Shown here: piece after piece, positions 40,376-49,521 of the stretch
Layout of the letters: each line of letters begins with the position of its first letter
Position numbering within the stretch: the stretch's first letter is position 1
Source of the DNA: Ectopseudomonas oleovorans
GTDB lineage: Bacteria > Pseudomonadota > Gammaproteobacteria > Pseudomonadales > Pseudomonadaceae
Length of the DNA stretch: 64,000 bases
Direction: 5' to 3'
Assembly: GCF_003052605.1 (NCBI RefSeq)
Contig: NZ_QASO01000049.1
Coordinates: 1-64,000, forward strand
Made by a program: the position numbers and the translations under genes
Notes under the pieces: model-generated
What the model was told of the DNA's origin: nothing
The model's database searches: none
What the model saw: the letters and a program-made list of their open reading frames with translations, nothing else

Positions 40376-42271
40376 ATGAGTCATCAGTCTGATTTGATCA
40401 GCGAGGATATCCTCGCCTATCTGGCCCAGCACGAACGCAAGGAGCTGCTGCGCTTTCTTACCTGCGGCAACGTCGATGACGGCAAGAGCACGCTGATCGG
40501 CCGCCTGCTGCACGACTCCAAGATGATCTACGAGGATCATCTGGAAGCCATCACCAAGGATTCGAAGAAGGTCGGCACTACCGGCGATGACATCGACCTG
40601 GCACTGCTGGTCGACGGCCTGCAGGCCGAGCGCGAGCAGGGCATCACCATCGATGTGGCATACCGCTACTTCTCCACCGCCAAGCGCAAGTTCATCATCG
40701 CCGACACCCCCGGCCATGAGCAGTACACGCGCAACATGGCCACCGGCGCTTCGACCTGCGACCTGGCGATCATCCTGATCGACGCCCGTTACGGCGTGCA
40801 GACCCAGACCCGCCGGCACAGCTTTATCGCCTCGTTGCTGGGCATCAAGCACATCGTTGTCGCCGTCAACAAGATGGACCTGAAGGACTTCGATCAGGGC
40901 GTGTTCGAGCAGATCAAGGCCGACTACCTGGCCTTCGCCGAGAAGATCGGCCTGCGCCCGACCACCCTCGAGTTCGTGCCGATGTCGGCGCTCAAGGGCG
41001 ACAACGTGGTCAACAGATCCGAGCGCTCGCCCTGGTACACCGGCCAGTCGCTGATGGAGATTCTCGAGAGCGTTGAGGTCGCTGGCGACCGCAACTTCGA
41101 TGACCTGCGCTTCCCGGTGCAGTACGTCAACCGCCCGAACCTGAACTTCCGCGGTTTCGCCGGCACCCTGGCCAGTGGCATCGTGCGCAAGGGCGATGAA
41201 GTCATGGCGCTGCCTTCGGGCAAGACCAGCAAGGTCAAGTCCATCGTCACCTTCGAGGGCGAGCTGGAGCACGCCGGCCCGGGCCAGGCTATTACCCTGA
41301 CCCTGGAAGACGAGATCGACGTGTCGCGTGGCGACATGCTGGTGCACGCCGACAACCGTCCGCAGGTCAGCGATAGCTTCGAGGCCATGCTGGTGTGGAT
41401 GGGCGAAGAGCCGATGCTGCCGGGCAAGAAATACGACATCAAACGCGCCACCAGCTACGTGCCGGGCTCGATCCCGAGCATCGTCCATCGCGTCGACGTG
41501 AACACCTTGGAGCAGGGCGCTGCCAGCGAGCTGAAGCTCAACGAGATTGGCCGGGTCAAGGTCGCCCTGGATGCGCCGATTGCTCTGGATGGCTACGAGT
41601 ACAACCGCACCACTGGCGCCTTTATCGTCATCGACCGCCTGACCAATGGCACCGTCGGCGCCGGTATGATCATCGCCGATCCGGTTAGCCATGGCGGCGG
41701 TCAGCATGGCCGTCTGGCGCACGTATCGACCGAGGAGCGTGCCTCGCGCTTCGGCCAGCAGCCGGCCACCGTGCTGTTCAGCGGCCTGTCCGGCGCCGGC
41801 AAGAGCACCCTGGCCTATGCGGTCGAGCGCAAGCTGTTTGACATGGGGCGTGCGGTTTACGTGCTCGATGGCCAGAATCTGCGCCACGACCTGAACAAGG
41901 GCCTGCCGCAGGATCGTGCCGGCCGCGCCGAGAACTGGCGTCGTGCCGCGCACGTCGCGCGTCAGTTCAACGAGGCCGGGCTGATCGCCCTGGCGGCCTT
42001 CGTCGCCCCGGATGCCGAAGGTCGCGAGCAGGCCAAGGCGCTGATCGGCAGCGAGCGTCTGGTAACCGTCTACGTTCAGGCTTCGCCGCAGATTTGCGCC
42101 GAGCGTGATCCGCAGGGGCTGTATGCCGCAGGGGGGGACAATATCCCGGGCGAAAGCTTCCCCTACGACGTGCCGCTGGATGCCGATCTGGTGATCGATA
42201 CCCAGGCGCAGTCGGTCGAGGAGGGCGTCAAGGCAGTGCTGGATCTGCTGCGTAGCCGCGGCGCGATCTAA
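40376..42271 (+). CDS. cysNC: Bifunctional sulfate adenylyltransferase subunit 1 / adenylylsulfate kinase
   Basis: This is a 631-residue fusion. The N-terminal CysN is an EF-Tu-like GTPase (G1 GNVDDGKST at 31-39, [12 protein letters not shown]) that powers APS synthesis. The C-terminal CysC kinase domain (from about residue 460, P-loop GLSGAGKST) phosphorylates APS to PAPS. The fusion is usual in Pseudomonas and many other bacteria. It follows cysD in an operon and ends at a strong terminator. Confidence 0.97.
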   Translation: MSHQSDLISEDILAYLAQHERKELLRFLTCGNVDDGKSTLIGRLLHDSKMIYEDHLEAITKDSKKVGTTGDDIDLALLVDGLQAEREQGITIDVAYRYFSTAKRKFIIADTPGHEQYTRNMATGASTCDLAIILIDARYGVQTQTRRHSFIASLLGIKHIVVAVNKMDLKDFDQGVFEQIKADYLAFAEKIGLRPTTLEFVPMSALKGDNVVNRSERSPWYTGQSLMEILESVEVAGDRNFDDLRFPVQYVNRPNLNFRGFAGTLASGIVRKGDEVMALPSGKTSKVKSIVTFEGELEHAGPGQAITLTLEDEIDVSRGDMLVHADNRPQVSDSFEAMLVWMGEEPMLPGKKYDIKRATSYVPGSIPSIVHRVDVNTLEQGAASELKLNEIGRVKVALDAPIALDGYEYNRTTGAFIVIDRLTNGTVGAGMIIADPVSHGGGQHGRLAHVSTEERASRFGQQPATVLFSGLSGAGKSTLAYAVERKLFDMGRAVYVLDGQNLRHDLNKGLPQDRAGRAENWRRAAHVARQFNEAGLIALAAFVAPDAEGREQAKALIGSERLVTVYVQASPQICAERDPQGLYAAGGDNIPGESFPYDVPLDADLVIDTQAQSVEEGVKAVLDLLRSRGAI

Positions 42272-42285
42272 GCACGTGCACTGCA

Positions 42286-42319
42286 ACGAGCCCCGCCTAG
42301 TAGCGGGGCTCGTCGTTTG
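42286..42319 (+). terminator. Intrinsic terminator of cysD-cysNC
   Basis: A perfect 11-bp stem (acgagccccgc/gcggggctcgt) has a 6-nt loop and is followed by cgtttgt. Confidence 0.85.
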
Positions 42320-42330
42320 TGGGGTGCCTG

Positions 42331-42358
42331 TTGTAGGAGCGAATTCATTCGCGATTAA
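42331..42358. repeat. Single REP unit
   Basis: Ttgtaggagcgaattcattcgcg contains a gcgaa-ttca-ttcgc hairpin behind the REP lead tgtaggagc. It follows the cysNC terminator and precedes the large palindrome. Confidence 0.65.
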
Positions 42359-42409
42359 GTGCTAGCTGTCGATGACTTGGCACTCTCCATTAGCGCGCCG
42401 CTTGGCCTG

Positions 42410-43026
42410 ATGGGTTTCGCCCCTCACGGGCGAGTCACTTTCTCTTGCTTGCCCAAGAGAAAGTAACCAAAGAGAAGGGCACCCCGCCATCCGGCCCCGG
42501 CTGCGCCGGGGTTCCCTCATTCCATCACCACTCCAGGGGCCCGCCACGAAGGGCCATCCCTGGCCCATCGTGGCTCTCGCGACATCCATGTCGCTCAACC
42601 CCTTACGCGGCGATTCCATTCGGCCTCCTGAAGGGGACTTGGGCGTCGCCTGCGTGATCGCTGCCTGAAAGCAAAAACAGACACCGTCGAGCTTGAGCTC
42701 GAGGAAATCTTGCAAGCTCGCGACCTGGCCCCCTTCAGGAGGCCGAGTGGAGGTATTGCGTAGGAGAGCGAGCCGCATGGATGCGGCGAGATACCGATGG
42801 CGGCCCCGCTTAATGGGCCAAGGATGGCCCATGTAAGCCAGCCCCCGGAGCGGCACCGGAGCGAGGGAAGTTTCGCGTAGCGAAACCCGGATGTCGGGGC
42901 GCCCTTCTTTGGTACACCTTTCTTGGGCAAGCAACGAAACGTAGCGGAGCGTAGTAACAGCCACAGGCTGGCCCGCAGGGTGAGCTCAGCGAATCAAGGT
43001 GTGGCGCCCGTAAGGGGCGCAACCCA
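42410..43026. repeat. Large imperfect palindrome of about 620 bp
   Basis: Nested complementary arms run inward: 42410-42432 with 43005-43026; 42446-42494 with 42887-42934; 42551-42569 with 42812-42831; 42575-42600 with 42760-42790 (imperfect); 42622-42636 with 42730-42744 (perfect 15 bp). The centre is near 42683. The right outer arm carries about 70 extra bases. It contains no transposase. The frames read from it (VTKEK-, TFSCLPK-like) are the kind often called hypothetical proteins and are very likely spurious. This explains most of the 912-bp gene-free gap between cysNC and zapG. Confidence 0.8.
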
Positions 43027-43138
43027 AACGTTCAGGCGACGCGGTAATGGATAGTGCTAGGTCAGTAAGTGATACGCACACAAACTTGCCAGTCCTGTGT
43101 GTCAACCCGCACTTTCTCCAAACTATCCGAAGAACCAT

Positions 43139-43162
43139 AAAAAAGCCCCGCAATCGCGGGGC
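43139..43162 (-). terminator. Intrinsic terminator of zapG
   Basis: The stem gccccgc/gcggggc has a 4-nt loop and is followed on the minus strand by a run of six T. It lies 22 bp past the zapG stop codon. Confidence 0.85.
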
Positions 43163-43183
43163 TCGGTATTTCTGGCTGGCGGA

Positions 43184-43615
43184 TTACTTCTTCAGCCCGT
43201 AGCTCTCGTCGAGCATGCCGGGGCCGTCGCTTTTCGGCGCGTAGTCCTTGGGCATCTCGTGGTTCTTCGGCGGAGTCAGGCGCTCGCGCTTTTCGCCGGC
43301 TTCTGTGCTGTTCAGGGTGGCCAGCAGGCGCTGACGGGTCAGCTCATCCAGGGCCAGGCGGTTGGCACCGTCGGACAGGTGCTCCTGCACGTCCTGGTAG
43401 CTCTGGGTGAGTTTCTTCACCAGGCTGGCGGTGGTGTTGAAGTGGGTCACCACTTCGTTCTGGTAGGCCTCGAAGCGTGCCTGCATTTCATCCATCTGCC
43501 GCTGCGTACGGCCCGGTGCAGCATTGGGGGCCAGGCGGGCTAGCAGAAAGCCCACGGCGATGCCGACCACCAGGGTCAGGGCGGGTATCAACCAGGCTGT
43601 AACGGTCTGTTCCAC
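43184..43615 (-). CDS. zapG: Division/envelope protein ZapG (YhcB, DUF1043)
   Basis: This 143-residue protein has one N-terminal membrane helix (WLIPALTLVVGIAVGFLLARL) and a cytoplasmic coiled coil (RQMDEMQARFEAYQNEVVTHFNTTASLVKKL). YhcB/ZapG in E. coli contributes to cell division and envelope balance. The conserved QYQDVQ-like segment (LTQSYQDVQEHLSDGA) and the acidic tail fit. It is divergent from the hydrolase gene at 43734. Confidence 0.9.
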   Translation of the reverse strand: MEQTVTAWLIPALTLVVGIAVGFLLARLAPNAAPGRTQRQMDEMQARFEAYQNEVVTHFNTTASLVKKLTQSYQDVQEHLSDGANRLALDELTRQRLLATLNSTEAGEKRERLTPPKNHEMPKDYAPKSDGPGMLDESYGLKK

Positions 43616-43733
43616 GAGTCCTTCCTCTCAAAACGGCTTTGCTTTACGTTAGCGGCTCGAACCTGCGCTGTATACGTTTACCTCGCAGGCAGTTTGCTAG
43701 ACGAGTCGACCCGTTGCGGGGTCACGGAGTTCA

Positions 43734-44366
43734 GTGTTGCTCAGTCGCGAAACCCCTCTTTTCATTCAAGGCCCGGTGGGTCAACTCGAAGCCCTTCTGC
43801 TGGAAGTAGCGGACGCCCGAGGCGTGGCGCTGGTTTGTCATCCCAACCCGGTACAGGGCGGCACCATGCTCAACAAGGTGGTGAGCACCTTGCAGCGCAC
43901 CGCGCGTGACTGTGGTTATCACACATTGCGTTTCAATTATCGCGGTGTTGGCGCCAGTGCCGGCAGCCACGATATGGGTACCGGCGAGGTGGACGACGCC
44001 GAAGCGGTGGCCGCTTGGCTCAAGGAGGAGTACCCGAATCTGCCCATCACCTTGCTGGGCTTTTCTTTTGGCGGCTTCGTCGCTGCTGCGCTGGGTGCCC
44101 GCCTGGAAGCGCAGGGGCAGGTGCCGAGCAAGCTGTTCATGGTGGCGCCGGCGGTGCATCGCCTGACCGCCGAGACGCCGCCGGCCAGCCAGTGCCCGCT
44201 GGTGGTGATCCAGCCTGATGCCGACGAGGTGGTCGAGCCACAGGCCGTGTACGACTGGTCGGCCAATCTCGGGCGTGCCCACGAGCTGCTGAAAGTGGCA
44301 GAATGCGGTCACTTTTTTCACGGCAAGCTGACGGACTTGAAGGACATCCTTCTGCCGCGTTTATAA
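43734..44366 (+). CDS. Alpha/beta hydrolase of the YsgA/CocE-like small esterase type
   Basis: This 210-residue cytosolic alpha/beta hydrolase has HPNPVQGGTMLNKVV near the N-terminus, FNYRGVGASAGSHDMGTGEVDD, nucleophile elbow GFSFGG (Ser about 111), Asp in QPDADEVVEP and His in CGHFFHGKL. The family is widespread but its substrate is unknown. The start is ambiguous: GTG 43734 or TTG 43737, the latter 7 nt after GGAG and so better spaced. A repeat follows before trpS. Confidence 0.88.
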   Translation: MLLSRETPLFIQGPVGQLEALLLEVADARGVALVCHPNPVQGGTMLNKVVSTLQRTARDCGYHTLRFNYRGVGASAGSHDMGTGEVDDAEAVAAWLKEEYPNLPITLLGFSFGGFVAAALGARLEAQGQVPSKLFMVAPAVHRLTAETPPASQCPLVVIQPDADEVVEPQAVYDWSANLGRAHELLKVAECGHFFHGKLTDLKDILLPRL

Positions 44367-44372
44367 AAAACC

Positions 44373-44439
44373 GTCATTCCCGCGCAGGCGGGAACCCAGA
44401 AGGCCGCAGCACCTAGGCTCCCGCCTTCGCGGGAGTGAC
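44373..44439. repeat. GTCATTCCCGCG inverted repeat, copy 2
   Basis: This 67-bp sequence is nearly identical to 29923-29988, with arms gtcattcccgcg and cgcgggagtgac. It lies 6 bp past the hydrolase stop codon and may act as its transcript end. Confidence 0.75.
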
Positions 44440-44487
44440 GGCAAATGAAGGCCTACCAAGTCATTGCAGCAAGACAAGCGAATTACT

Positions 44488-45834
44488 ATGACCACCCGTA
44501 TCCTTACCGGTATTACCACCACCGGCACACCGCACCTGGGTAACTACGCTGGCGCCATCCGCCCTGCCATCGTTGCCAGTCGCGATCCGCAGATGGACTC
44601 CTTCTACTTCCTTGCCGACTACCACGCGCTGATCAAGTGCGATGATCCGGCGCGCATCCAGCGCTCGCGCCTGGAAATCGCAGCCACCTGGCTGGCGCTG
44701 GGCCTGGATACCGACAAGGCGACCTTCTACCGCCAGTCCGACATCCCCGAGATTCCCGAGCTGTGCTGGCTGCTGACCTGCGTCGCCGGCAAGGGCCTGC
44801 TCAACCGCGCCCACGCCTACAAGGCCTCGGTGGACAAGAACGTCGAAGCCGGTGAAGACCCGGATGCCGGCGTGACCATGGGCCTGTTCAGCTACCCGGT
44901 GCTGATGGCCGCGGACATCCTGATGTTCAACGCGCAGAAGGTGCCGGTCGGCCGCGACCAGATCCAGCACGTGGAAATGGCCCGCGACATCGGCCAGCGC
45001 TTCAACCACCTGTTCGGCAAGGGCAAGGATCTGTTCGTCCTGCCCGAGGTGGTGATCGAGGAAGAGGTGGCTACGCTGCCCGGCCTCGACGGGCGCAAGA
45101 TGAGCAAGAGTTATGACAACACCATCCCGCTGTTCGGCAGCGCCAAGCAACTCAAGGATGCCGTGGCGCGTATCGTCACCGACTCCAAGTTGCCGGGTGA
45201 GCCCAAGGATGCCGAGGGCTCGCACCTGTTCACCCTGTACCAGGCCTTCGCCAGCCAGTCGCAGCAGGCTGAGTTCCGCGCCGAGCTGGAAGGCGGCCTG
45301 GCCTGGGGCGAGGCGAAGAATCGCCTGTACCAACTGCTTGAAGACACCCTGGGCGAGGCGCGCGAACGCTACAACGCGCTGATCGCTCGGCCCGCTGATC
45401 TTGAGGACATCCTCCTGGCTGGTGCCGTCAAGGCACGCAAGATCGCCACGCCGTTCCTCGGCGAGCTGCGTGAGGCGGTGGGCCTGCGCTCGTTCCGCGA
45501 GCAGGTGCAGGTCGCTACCAGCGAGAAGAAGAAAGCCGCCAAGAGCGCACGCTTCGTCAGCTTTCGCGACGACGACGGCAGCTTCCGCTTCCGCCTGCTC
45601 GACGCCGATGGCGAGCAATTGCTGCTGTCGAAATCCTTCGCCGATGGCAAGTCGGCCGGTATGGCCAACAAGCGTCTGCAATCCGGCGAGCCGCTGGATG
45701 TGCGCGTCGAAGGCCGGGTATTCTCGGTCTGGGTCGACGGTGAAAGCGTGGCGAGCAGTCCCGAGTTCACTGATGGTCAGGCGCTGGAAGATGCCATCGC
45801 CCGTCTGCGTGAGGCGCTGGCGCCGCAGGAATGA
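44488..45834 (+). CDS. trpS: Tryptophanyl-tRNA synthetase
   Basis: This 448-residue class I synthetase charges tRNA(Trp). The HIGH-like motif is [13 protein letters not shown] and the KMSKS loop is [10 protein letters not shown] (about residue 205). It is over 100 residues longer than E. coli TrpS because of a C-terminal extension (from about 340, [24 protein letters not shown]); pseudomonad enzymes have this form. ATG 44488 is preferred over a longer frame into the preceding repeat. Confidence 0.96.
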   Translation: MTTRILTGITTTGTPHLGNYAGAIRPAIVASRDPQMDSFYFLADYHALIKCDDPARIQRSRLEIAATWLALGLDTDKATFYRQSDIPEIPELCWLLTCVAGKGLLNRAHAYKASVDKNVEAGEDPDAGVTMGLFSYPVLMAADILMFNAQKVPVGRDQIQHVEMARDIGQRFNHLFGKGKDLFVLPEVVIEEEVATLPGLDGRKMSKSYDNTIPLFGSAKQLKDAVARIVTDSKLPGEPKDAEGSHLFTLYQAFASQSQQAEFRAELEGGLAWGEAKNRLYQLLEDTLGEARERYNALIARPADLEDILLAGAVKARKIATPFLGELREAVGLRSFREQVQVATSEKKKAAKSARFVSFRDDDGSFRFRLLDADGEQLLLSKSFADGKSAGMANKRLQSGEPLDVRVEGRVFSVWVDGESVASSPEFTDGQALEDAIARLREALAPQE

Positions 45835-45847
45835 AGAGGCTTTTGCT

Positions 45848-45951
45848 CCCCTCTCCCGCTTGCGGGAGAGGGGCTGGGGGAGAGGGTTGTCCGGTGCACC
45901 GCGTCGTCGGCCTGCCCTCTCCCCGACCCTCTCCCATAAATGGGAGAGGGA
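45848..45951. repeat. Triple-hairpin repeat (CCCTCTCCC family)
   Basis: Hairpins at 45848-45873 (cccctctcccgc/gcgggagagggg) and 45927-45950 (ccctctccca-taaa-tgggagaggg) flank outer arms 45876-45886 and 45915-45925, so the whole can fold as a cruciform. The taaa-loop hairpin recurs exactly at 49657-49680. It sits between trpS and zapE. Confidence 0.75.
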
Positions 45952-45981
45952 GTGTGCCTAGCTTGCACCGATTGCCAATCA

Positions 45982-46015
45982 ACGGGGGCGTCGCTAAAGT
46001 GACGCCCCCGTTTTT
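45982..46015 (+). terminator. Intrinsic terminator between trpS and zapE
   Basis: A perfect 11-bp stem (acgggggcgtc/gacgcccccgt) has an 8-nt loop and is followed by ttttta. It ends 20 bp before zapE, so zapE needs a promoter in this gap or readthrough. Confidence 0.85.
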
Positions 46016-46035
46016 ACTTGCCCGGCTAACGAATC

Positions 46036-47130
46036 ATGACCCCCTTAGAGCGTTATCAGGCCGATCTCAAGCGGCCCGACTTCTTCCATGATGCGGCCCA
46101 GGAAAATGCCGTCCGCCATCTGCAGCGTCTGTACGACGATCTGATCGCGCGTGAGCAGGGCAAATCCGGGCTGATGGGCAAGCTGTTCGGCAAGAAGCCG
46201 CAGGGGCCGGTCAAGGGCCTGTATTTCTGGGGTGGTGTCGGGCGCGGCAAGACCTATCTGGTCGACACTTTCTTCGATGCGCTGCCGTTCGAGCAGAAGA
46301 TGCGTACGCACTTTCACCGCTTCATGAAACGTGTGCACGAGGAGATGAAGACCCTCAAGGGTGAGAAGAACCCGCTGACCATCATCGGCAAGCGTTTCGC
46401 CGACGAGGCGCGGGTGATCTGCTTCGACGAGTTCTTCGTCAGTGACATCACCGACGCGATGATCCTCGCCACCCTGCTGGAGGAGCTGTTCAAGAACGGC
46501 GTGTCGCTCGTCGCGACTTCCAACATCGTGCCGGACGGCCTGTACAAGGATGGCCTGCAGCGTGCACGTTTCCTGCCGGCCATCGCCCTGCTCAAGGAGC
46601 ACACCGATATCGTCAACGTCGACAGCGGCGTCGACTATCGTCTACGTGCGCTGGAGCAGGCTGAGCTGTTCCACTTCCCGCTCGGCCTCGAGGCCGACGA
46701 GAGCCTGCGCAAGAGCTTCCAGAGCCTGCTGCCGGACTGCACCCATATGGTGGAGAACGAGGCGCTGATGATCGAGAACCGCGCAATCAATGCCGTGCGC
46801 GTGTGCGAAGACGTGGCCTGGTTCGAGTTCCGCGAGCTGTGCGATGGGCCGCGCAGCCAGAACGACTACATCGAACTGGGCAAGATCTTCCACGCGGTGA
46901 TCCTGGCCAATGTCGAGCAGATGAGCGTGGCCAAGGACGACATGGCGCGGCGCTTCATCAATCTGGTGGACGAGTTCTACGACCGTAACGTCAAGCTGAT
47001 CATCTCTGCCGAAGTGGAGCTCAAGGATCTGTATACCGGCGGTCGTCTGAGTTTCGAGTTCCAGCGTACGCTGAGCCGCCTGCTGGAGATGCAGTCACAC
47101 GAGTTCCTCTCGCGCCCGCACCGGCCTTGA
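46036..47130 (+). CDS. zapE: Cell division ATPase ZapE (AFG1/YhcM family)
   Basis: This 364-residue AAA+-like ATPase of the AFG1 family is recruited to constricting Z-rings under low oxygen in E. coli and weakens FtsZ bundling. Walker A is GGVGRGKT (66-73) and Walker B is VICFDEFFV. The sensor region SLVATSNIVPDGLYKDGLQRARFLP is conserved. Its start lies close after the trpS terminator and the upstream sequence has little ribosome-binding-site match. A 14-bp terminator stem follows. Confidence 0.95.
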   Translation: MTPLERYQADLKRPDFFHDAAQENAVRHLQRLYDDLIAREQGKSGLMGKLFGKKPQGPVKGLYFWGGVGRGKTYLVDTFFDALPFEQKMRTHFHRFMKRVHEEMKTLKGEKNPLTIIGKRFADEARVICFDEFFVSDITDAMILATLLEELFKNGVSLVATSNIVPDGLYKDGLQRARFLPAIALLKEHTDIVNVDSGVDYRLRALEQAELFHFPLGLEADESLRKSFQSLLPDCTHMVENEALMIENRAINAVRVCEDVAWFEFRELCDGPRSQNDYIELGKIFHAVILANVEQMSVAKDDMARRFINLVDEFYDRNVKLIISAEVELKDLYTGGRLSFEFQRTLSRLLEMQSHEFLSRPHRP

Positions 47131-47144
47131 CGGTGCAGTGATAC

Positions 47145-47178
47145 GCACAAGGCGACCTGCGAGGTCGCCTTGTGCATT
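47145..47178 (+). terminator. Strong hairpin terminator after zapE
   Basis: A perfect 14-bp stem (gcacaaggcgacct/aggtcgccttgtgc) has a 3-nt loop and is followed by attt. The convergent regulator gene ends at 47213, so it may serve both strands. Confidence 0.85.
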
Positions 47179-47212
47179 TCCGGGGGGGGGCAGTCAGCCC
47201 GGCGCGTTGCGC

Positions 47213-48220
47213 TCAGTCCTGGTAATCCTTCTGCTGGAACTGCCGGCGATACTGGTTCGGCGACAGCTCGGTGTGCTGGCGGAACAGGCGGGCGAAGAAG
47301 CTGGCGTCGTCGTAACCGACTTCGTAGCTGATGGTCTTGATGCTCTTGCGCGTTGAGGAGAGCAGGCTCTTTGCCGTCTCGATGCGCAGGCGTTGCAGGT
47401 AGTGCAGCGGTTTGTCGCCGGTCGCCCCCTGGAAACGGCGCATGAAATTGCGAATGCTCATGCCATGTTCGCGCGCCACGTCCTCGAGGCGGAACTTGTC
47501 GGCATAGTGCTCCTCCAGCCAATGCTGGATCTGCAGCACGGTGACGTCCTGATGCAGCTTCTGGCCGCCGAAGCCAATTCGCCCGGGCGTGTAGCTGCGC
47601 TGCACTTCGTAGAGAATGTCGCGCGCCACGCCCTGGGCCACGCCGGCGCCGCAGTAACGCTCGATCAGGTAGATATACAGGTCGCAGGCCGACGTGACGC
47701 CCCCCGCGCAATACAGGTTGTCGGCATCGGACAGGTGCTTGTCCTGATTGAGCAGTACCTTGGGAAAGCGCTCGGCAAACTCGCGGAAGAAGCGCCAGTA
47801 GGTGGTCGCTTCCTTGCCGTCGAGCAGGCCGGCTTCGGCCATCCAGAATACGCCGCTGGCCTCGCCGCAGATCGCCGCACCGCTGGCGTGCTGGCGCCTG
47901 AGCCAGTCCAGTACCTGTGGATAACGGCGGCTGAGGGCATCGAAGTCGCCCCAGAAGGCCGGCAGGATGATTACATCGCAGCTATCCAGCCCGCCGTCTA
48001 CCGGCAGGCGTACATTGCTGAAGCTGTTGACTGGCTGGCCATCGGGGCTGACCAGGTGGATCTCGAACGGCGGCTCAAGGCCCAGCCCCTGCTGTTTGGC
48101 ATGGCGAATGCCGGCCATGTGGAAGAAGTCCTTGGCCTGCAGCAGGGTGGAGGCGAACACGCCATCGGTGGCGAGAATACTGACGCGGCGCAAAGTCGTA
48201 CGCGGCTGTGGGATAACCAT
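47213..48220 (-). CDS. GlxA/AraC-family transcriptional regulator
   Basis: This 335-residue protein has an N-terminal DJ-1/PfpI (class I amidotransferase-like) sensor domain, with GAAICGEASGVFWMAEAGLLDGKEATTYW around residues 115-145, and a C-terminal AraC double helix-turn-helix (SIRNFMRRFQGATGDKPLHYLQRLRIETAKSLL and SYEVGYDDASFFARLFRQHTELSPNQYRRQF). Relatives in Pseudomonas respond to amines, carnitine or choline derivatives; the ligand here is unknown. It is divergent from an acyl-CoA dehydrogenase across 142 bp and is a likely regulator of that gene. Confidence 0.9.
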   Translation of the reverse strand: MVIPQPRTTLRRVSILATDGVFASTLLQAKDFFHMAGIRHAKQQGLGLEPPFEIHLVSPDGQPVNSFSNVRLPVDGGLDSCDVIILPAFWGDFDALSRRYPQVLDWLRRQHASGAAICGEASGVFWMAEAGLLDGKEATTYWRFFREFAERFPKVLLNQDKHLSDADNLYCAGGVTSACDLYIYLIERYCGAGVAQGVARDILYEVQRSYTPGRIGFGGQKLHQDVTVLQIQHWLEEHYADKFRLEDVAREHGMSIRNFMRRFQGATGDKPLHYLQRLRIETAKSLLSSTRKSIKTISYEVGYDDASFFARLFRQHTELSPNQYRRQFQQKDYQD

Positions 48221-48300
48221 AAGTAATTATTCTTGTTCAAGGCGTAGTGGTCATGCAGCGGCTGGATCGTCTTATTTTTTGGCGCTTGTGTCCAGTGTGA

Positions 48301-48316
48301 CCAAGCGTTTGCTTGG
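48301..48316. promoter_or_regulatory. Candidate operator, inverted repeat ccaagc-gttt-gcttgg
   Basis: A perfect 6-bp inverted repeat with a 4-bp centre lies in the divergent gap, 47 bp before the acyl-CoA dehydrogenase start. It is a possible binding site for the adjacent GlxA-type regulator. Confidence 0.4.
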
Positions 48317-48362
48317 CTAAAGTCGAAGTCTGCTTTTTCGACCATCAGACACAGGTAGCGCC

Positions 48363-49502
48363 ATGATTCCCAGAACCCTATTCAGCTCCGATCACGAACT
48401 GTTCCGCGATAGCGTGCGCAAGTTTCTCGAGCAGGAGGCCGTGCCTTATCACCAGCGGTGGGAGAAGGACGGTCATGTCGACCGTGCGCTGTGGAACAAG
48501 GCGGGCGAGGCCGGCATGCTCTGTTCGCATATTCCCGAGGCGTATGGCGGTATGGCGGCTGATTTCCTCTACAGCACCGTGGTGATCGAGGAGATCGGCC
48601 GCCTGGGTCTGACCGGCATTGGATTTTCCCTGCACTCGGATATCGTTGCGCCCTACATCCTGCATTACGGCAGCGAGGCGCAGAAGCAACATTACCTGCC
48701 CAAGTTGGTGAGCGGCGAGATGGTCACCGCCATCGCCATGACCGAACCGGGTGCCGGTTCCGACCTGCAGGGCGTGAAGACCACTGCGGTGCTCGATGGC
48801 GACGAATACGTGATCAATGGCTCGAAGACGTTCATCACCAACGACTGGCTGGCCGATCTGGTGATCGTCGTGGCCAAGACCGATCCCAAGGCTGGCGCCA
48901 AAGGCACCAGCCTGTTCCTGGTCGAGGCCAATACCCCCGGATTTTCCAAGGGCAAGCGCCTGGAAAAGGTCGGCATGAAGGCGCAGGACACCTCCGAGCT
49001 GTTTTTCCAGGACGTGCGCGTGCCCAAAGAAAATCTGCTGGGGCAGCCCGGGATGGGCTTCGCCTACCTGATGCAGGAGTTGCCGCAGGAGCGTCTGACC
49101 GTGGGCATCGGTGCCCTGGCTTCGGCCGAAGCGGCGCTGCAGTGGACGCTCGACTACACCCGTGAGCGCAAGGCTTTCAGCAAGGCCGTGGCGGACTTCC
49201 AGAACACCCGCTTCAAGCTCGCCGAGATGGCGACGGAGATTCAGGTCGGTCGGGTGTTCATCGACCGCTGCCTGGCGCTGCACCTGCAAGGCAAGCTGGA
49301 TGTGCCGACGGCGGCGATGCTCAAGTACTGGAGCACCGATCTGCAGTGCAGGGTGCTCGACGAGTGCGTGCAGCTGCATGGCGGCTACGGCTACATGTGG
49401 GAATATCCGGTGGCGCGGGCCTGGGCTGATGCGCGGGTGCAACGCATCTACGCCGGCACCAACGAGATCATGAAGGAGATCATCGCTCGTTCGCTGGTCT
49501 GA
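48363..49502 (+). CDS. Acyl-CoA dehydrogenase
   Basis: This 379-residue flavoenzyme introduces the alpha,beta double bond into acyl-CoA, passing electrons to ETF. Both family signatures are seen: AMTEPGAGSDLQGVKTTA and QLHGGYGYMWEYPVARAWADARVQRIYAGTNEIMKEII, with the catalytic Glu in the YAGTNEIM context. The best fit is the short- to medium- or long-chain-specific group; chain length is not decidable. Controlled probably by the divergent GlxA-type regulator. Confidence 0.93.
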   Translation: MIPRTLFSSDHELFRDSVRKFLEQEAVPYHQRWEKDGHVDRALWNKAGEAGMLCSHIPEAYGGMAADFLYSTVVIEEIGRLGLTGIGFSLHSDIVAPYILHYGSEAQKQHYLPKLVSGEMVTAIAMTEPGAGSDLQGVKTTAVLDGDEYVINGSKTFITNDWLADLVIVVAKTDPKAGAKGTSLFLVEANTPGFSKGKRLEKVGMKAQDTSELFFQDVRVPKENLLGQPGMGFAYLMQELPQERLTVGIGALASAEAALQWTLDYTRERKAFSKAVADFQNTRFKLAEMATEIQVGRVFIDRCLALHLQGKLDVPTAAMLKYWSTDLQCRVLDECVQLHGGYGYMWEYPVARAWADARVQRIYAGTNEIMKEIIARSLV

Positions 49503-49521
49503 GGGCGGCTGATGGCAAGAA

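Noticed and set aside
39299-42286. A 995-codon open frame on the minus strand across cysD and cysNC
   Set aside because: It is antisense to two well-conserved enzymes; high GC makes long opposite-strand frames common. The translation is low-complexity with no known domain.
42362-43022. Several 70-200-codon frames in the large palindrome (TFSCLPK-, VTKEK-like)
   Set aside because: They occur on both strands as expected of a palindrome, have no ribosome-binding site of note, and match the pattern of commonly mis-annotated repeat proteins.
42410-43026. CRISPR array or phage remnant as an explanation for the gap
   Set aside because: No evenly spaced direct repeats with unique spacers, and no integrase, capsid or terminase genes; the structure is a single palindrome.
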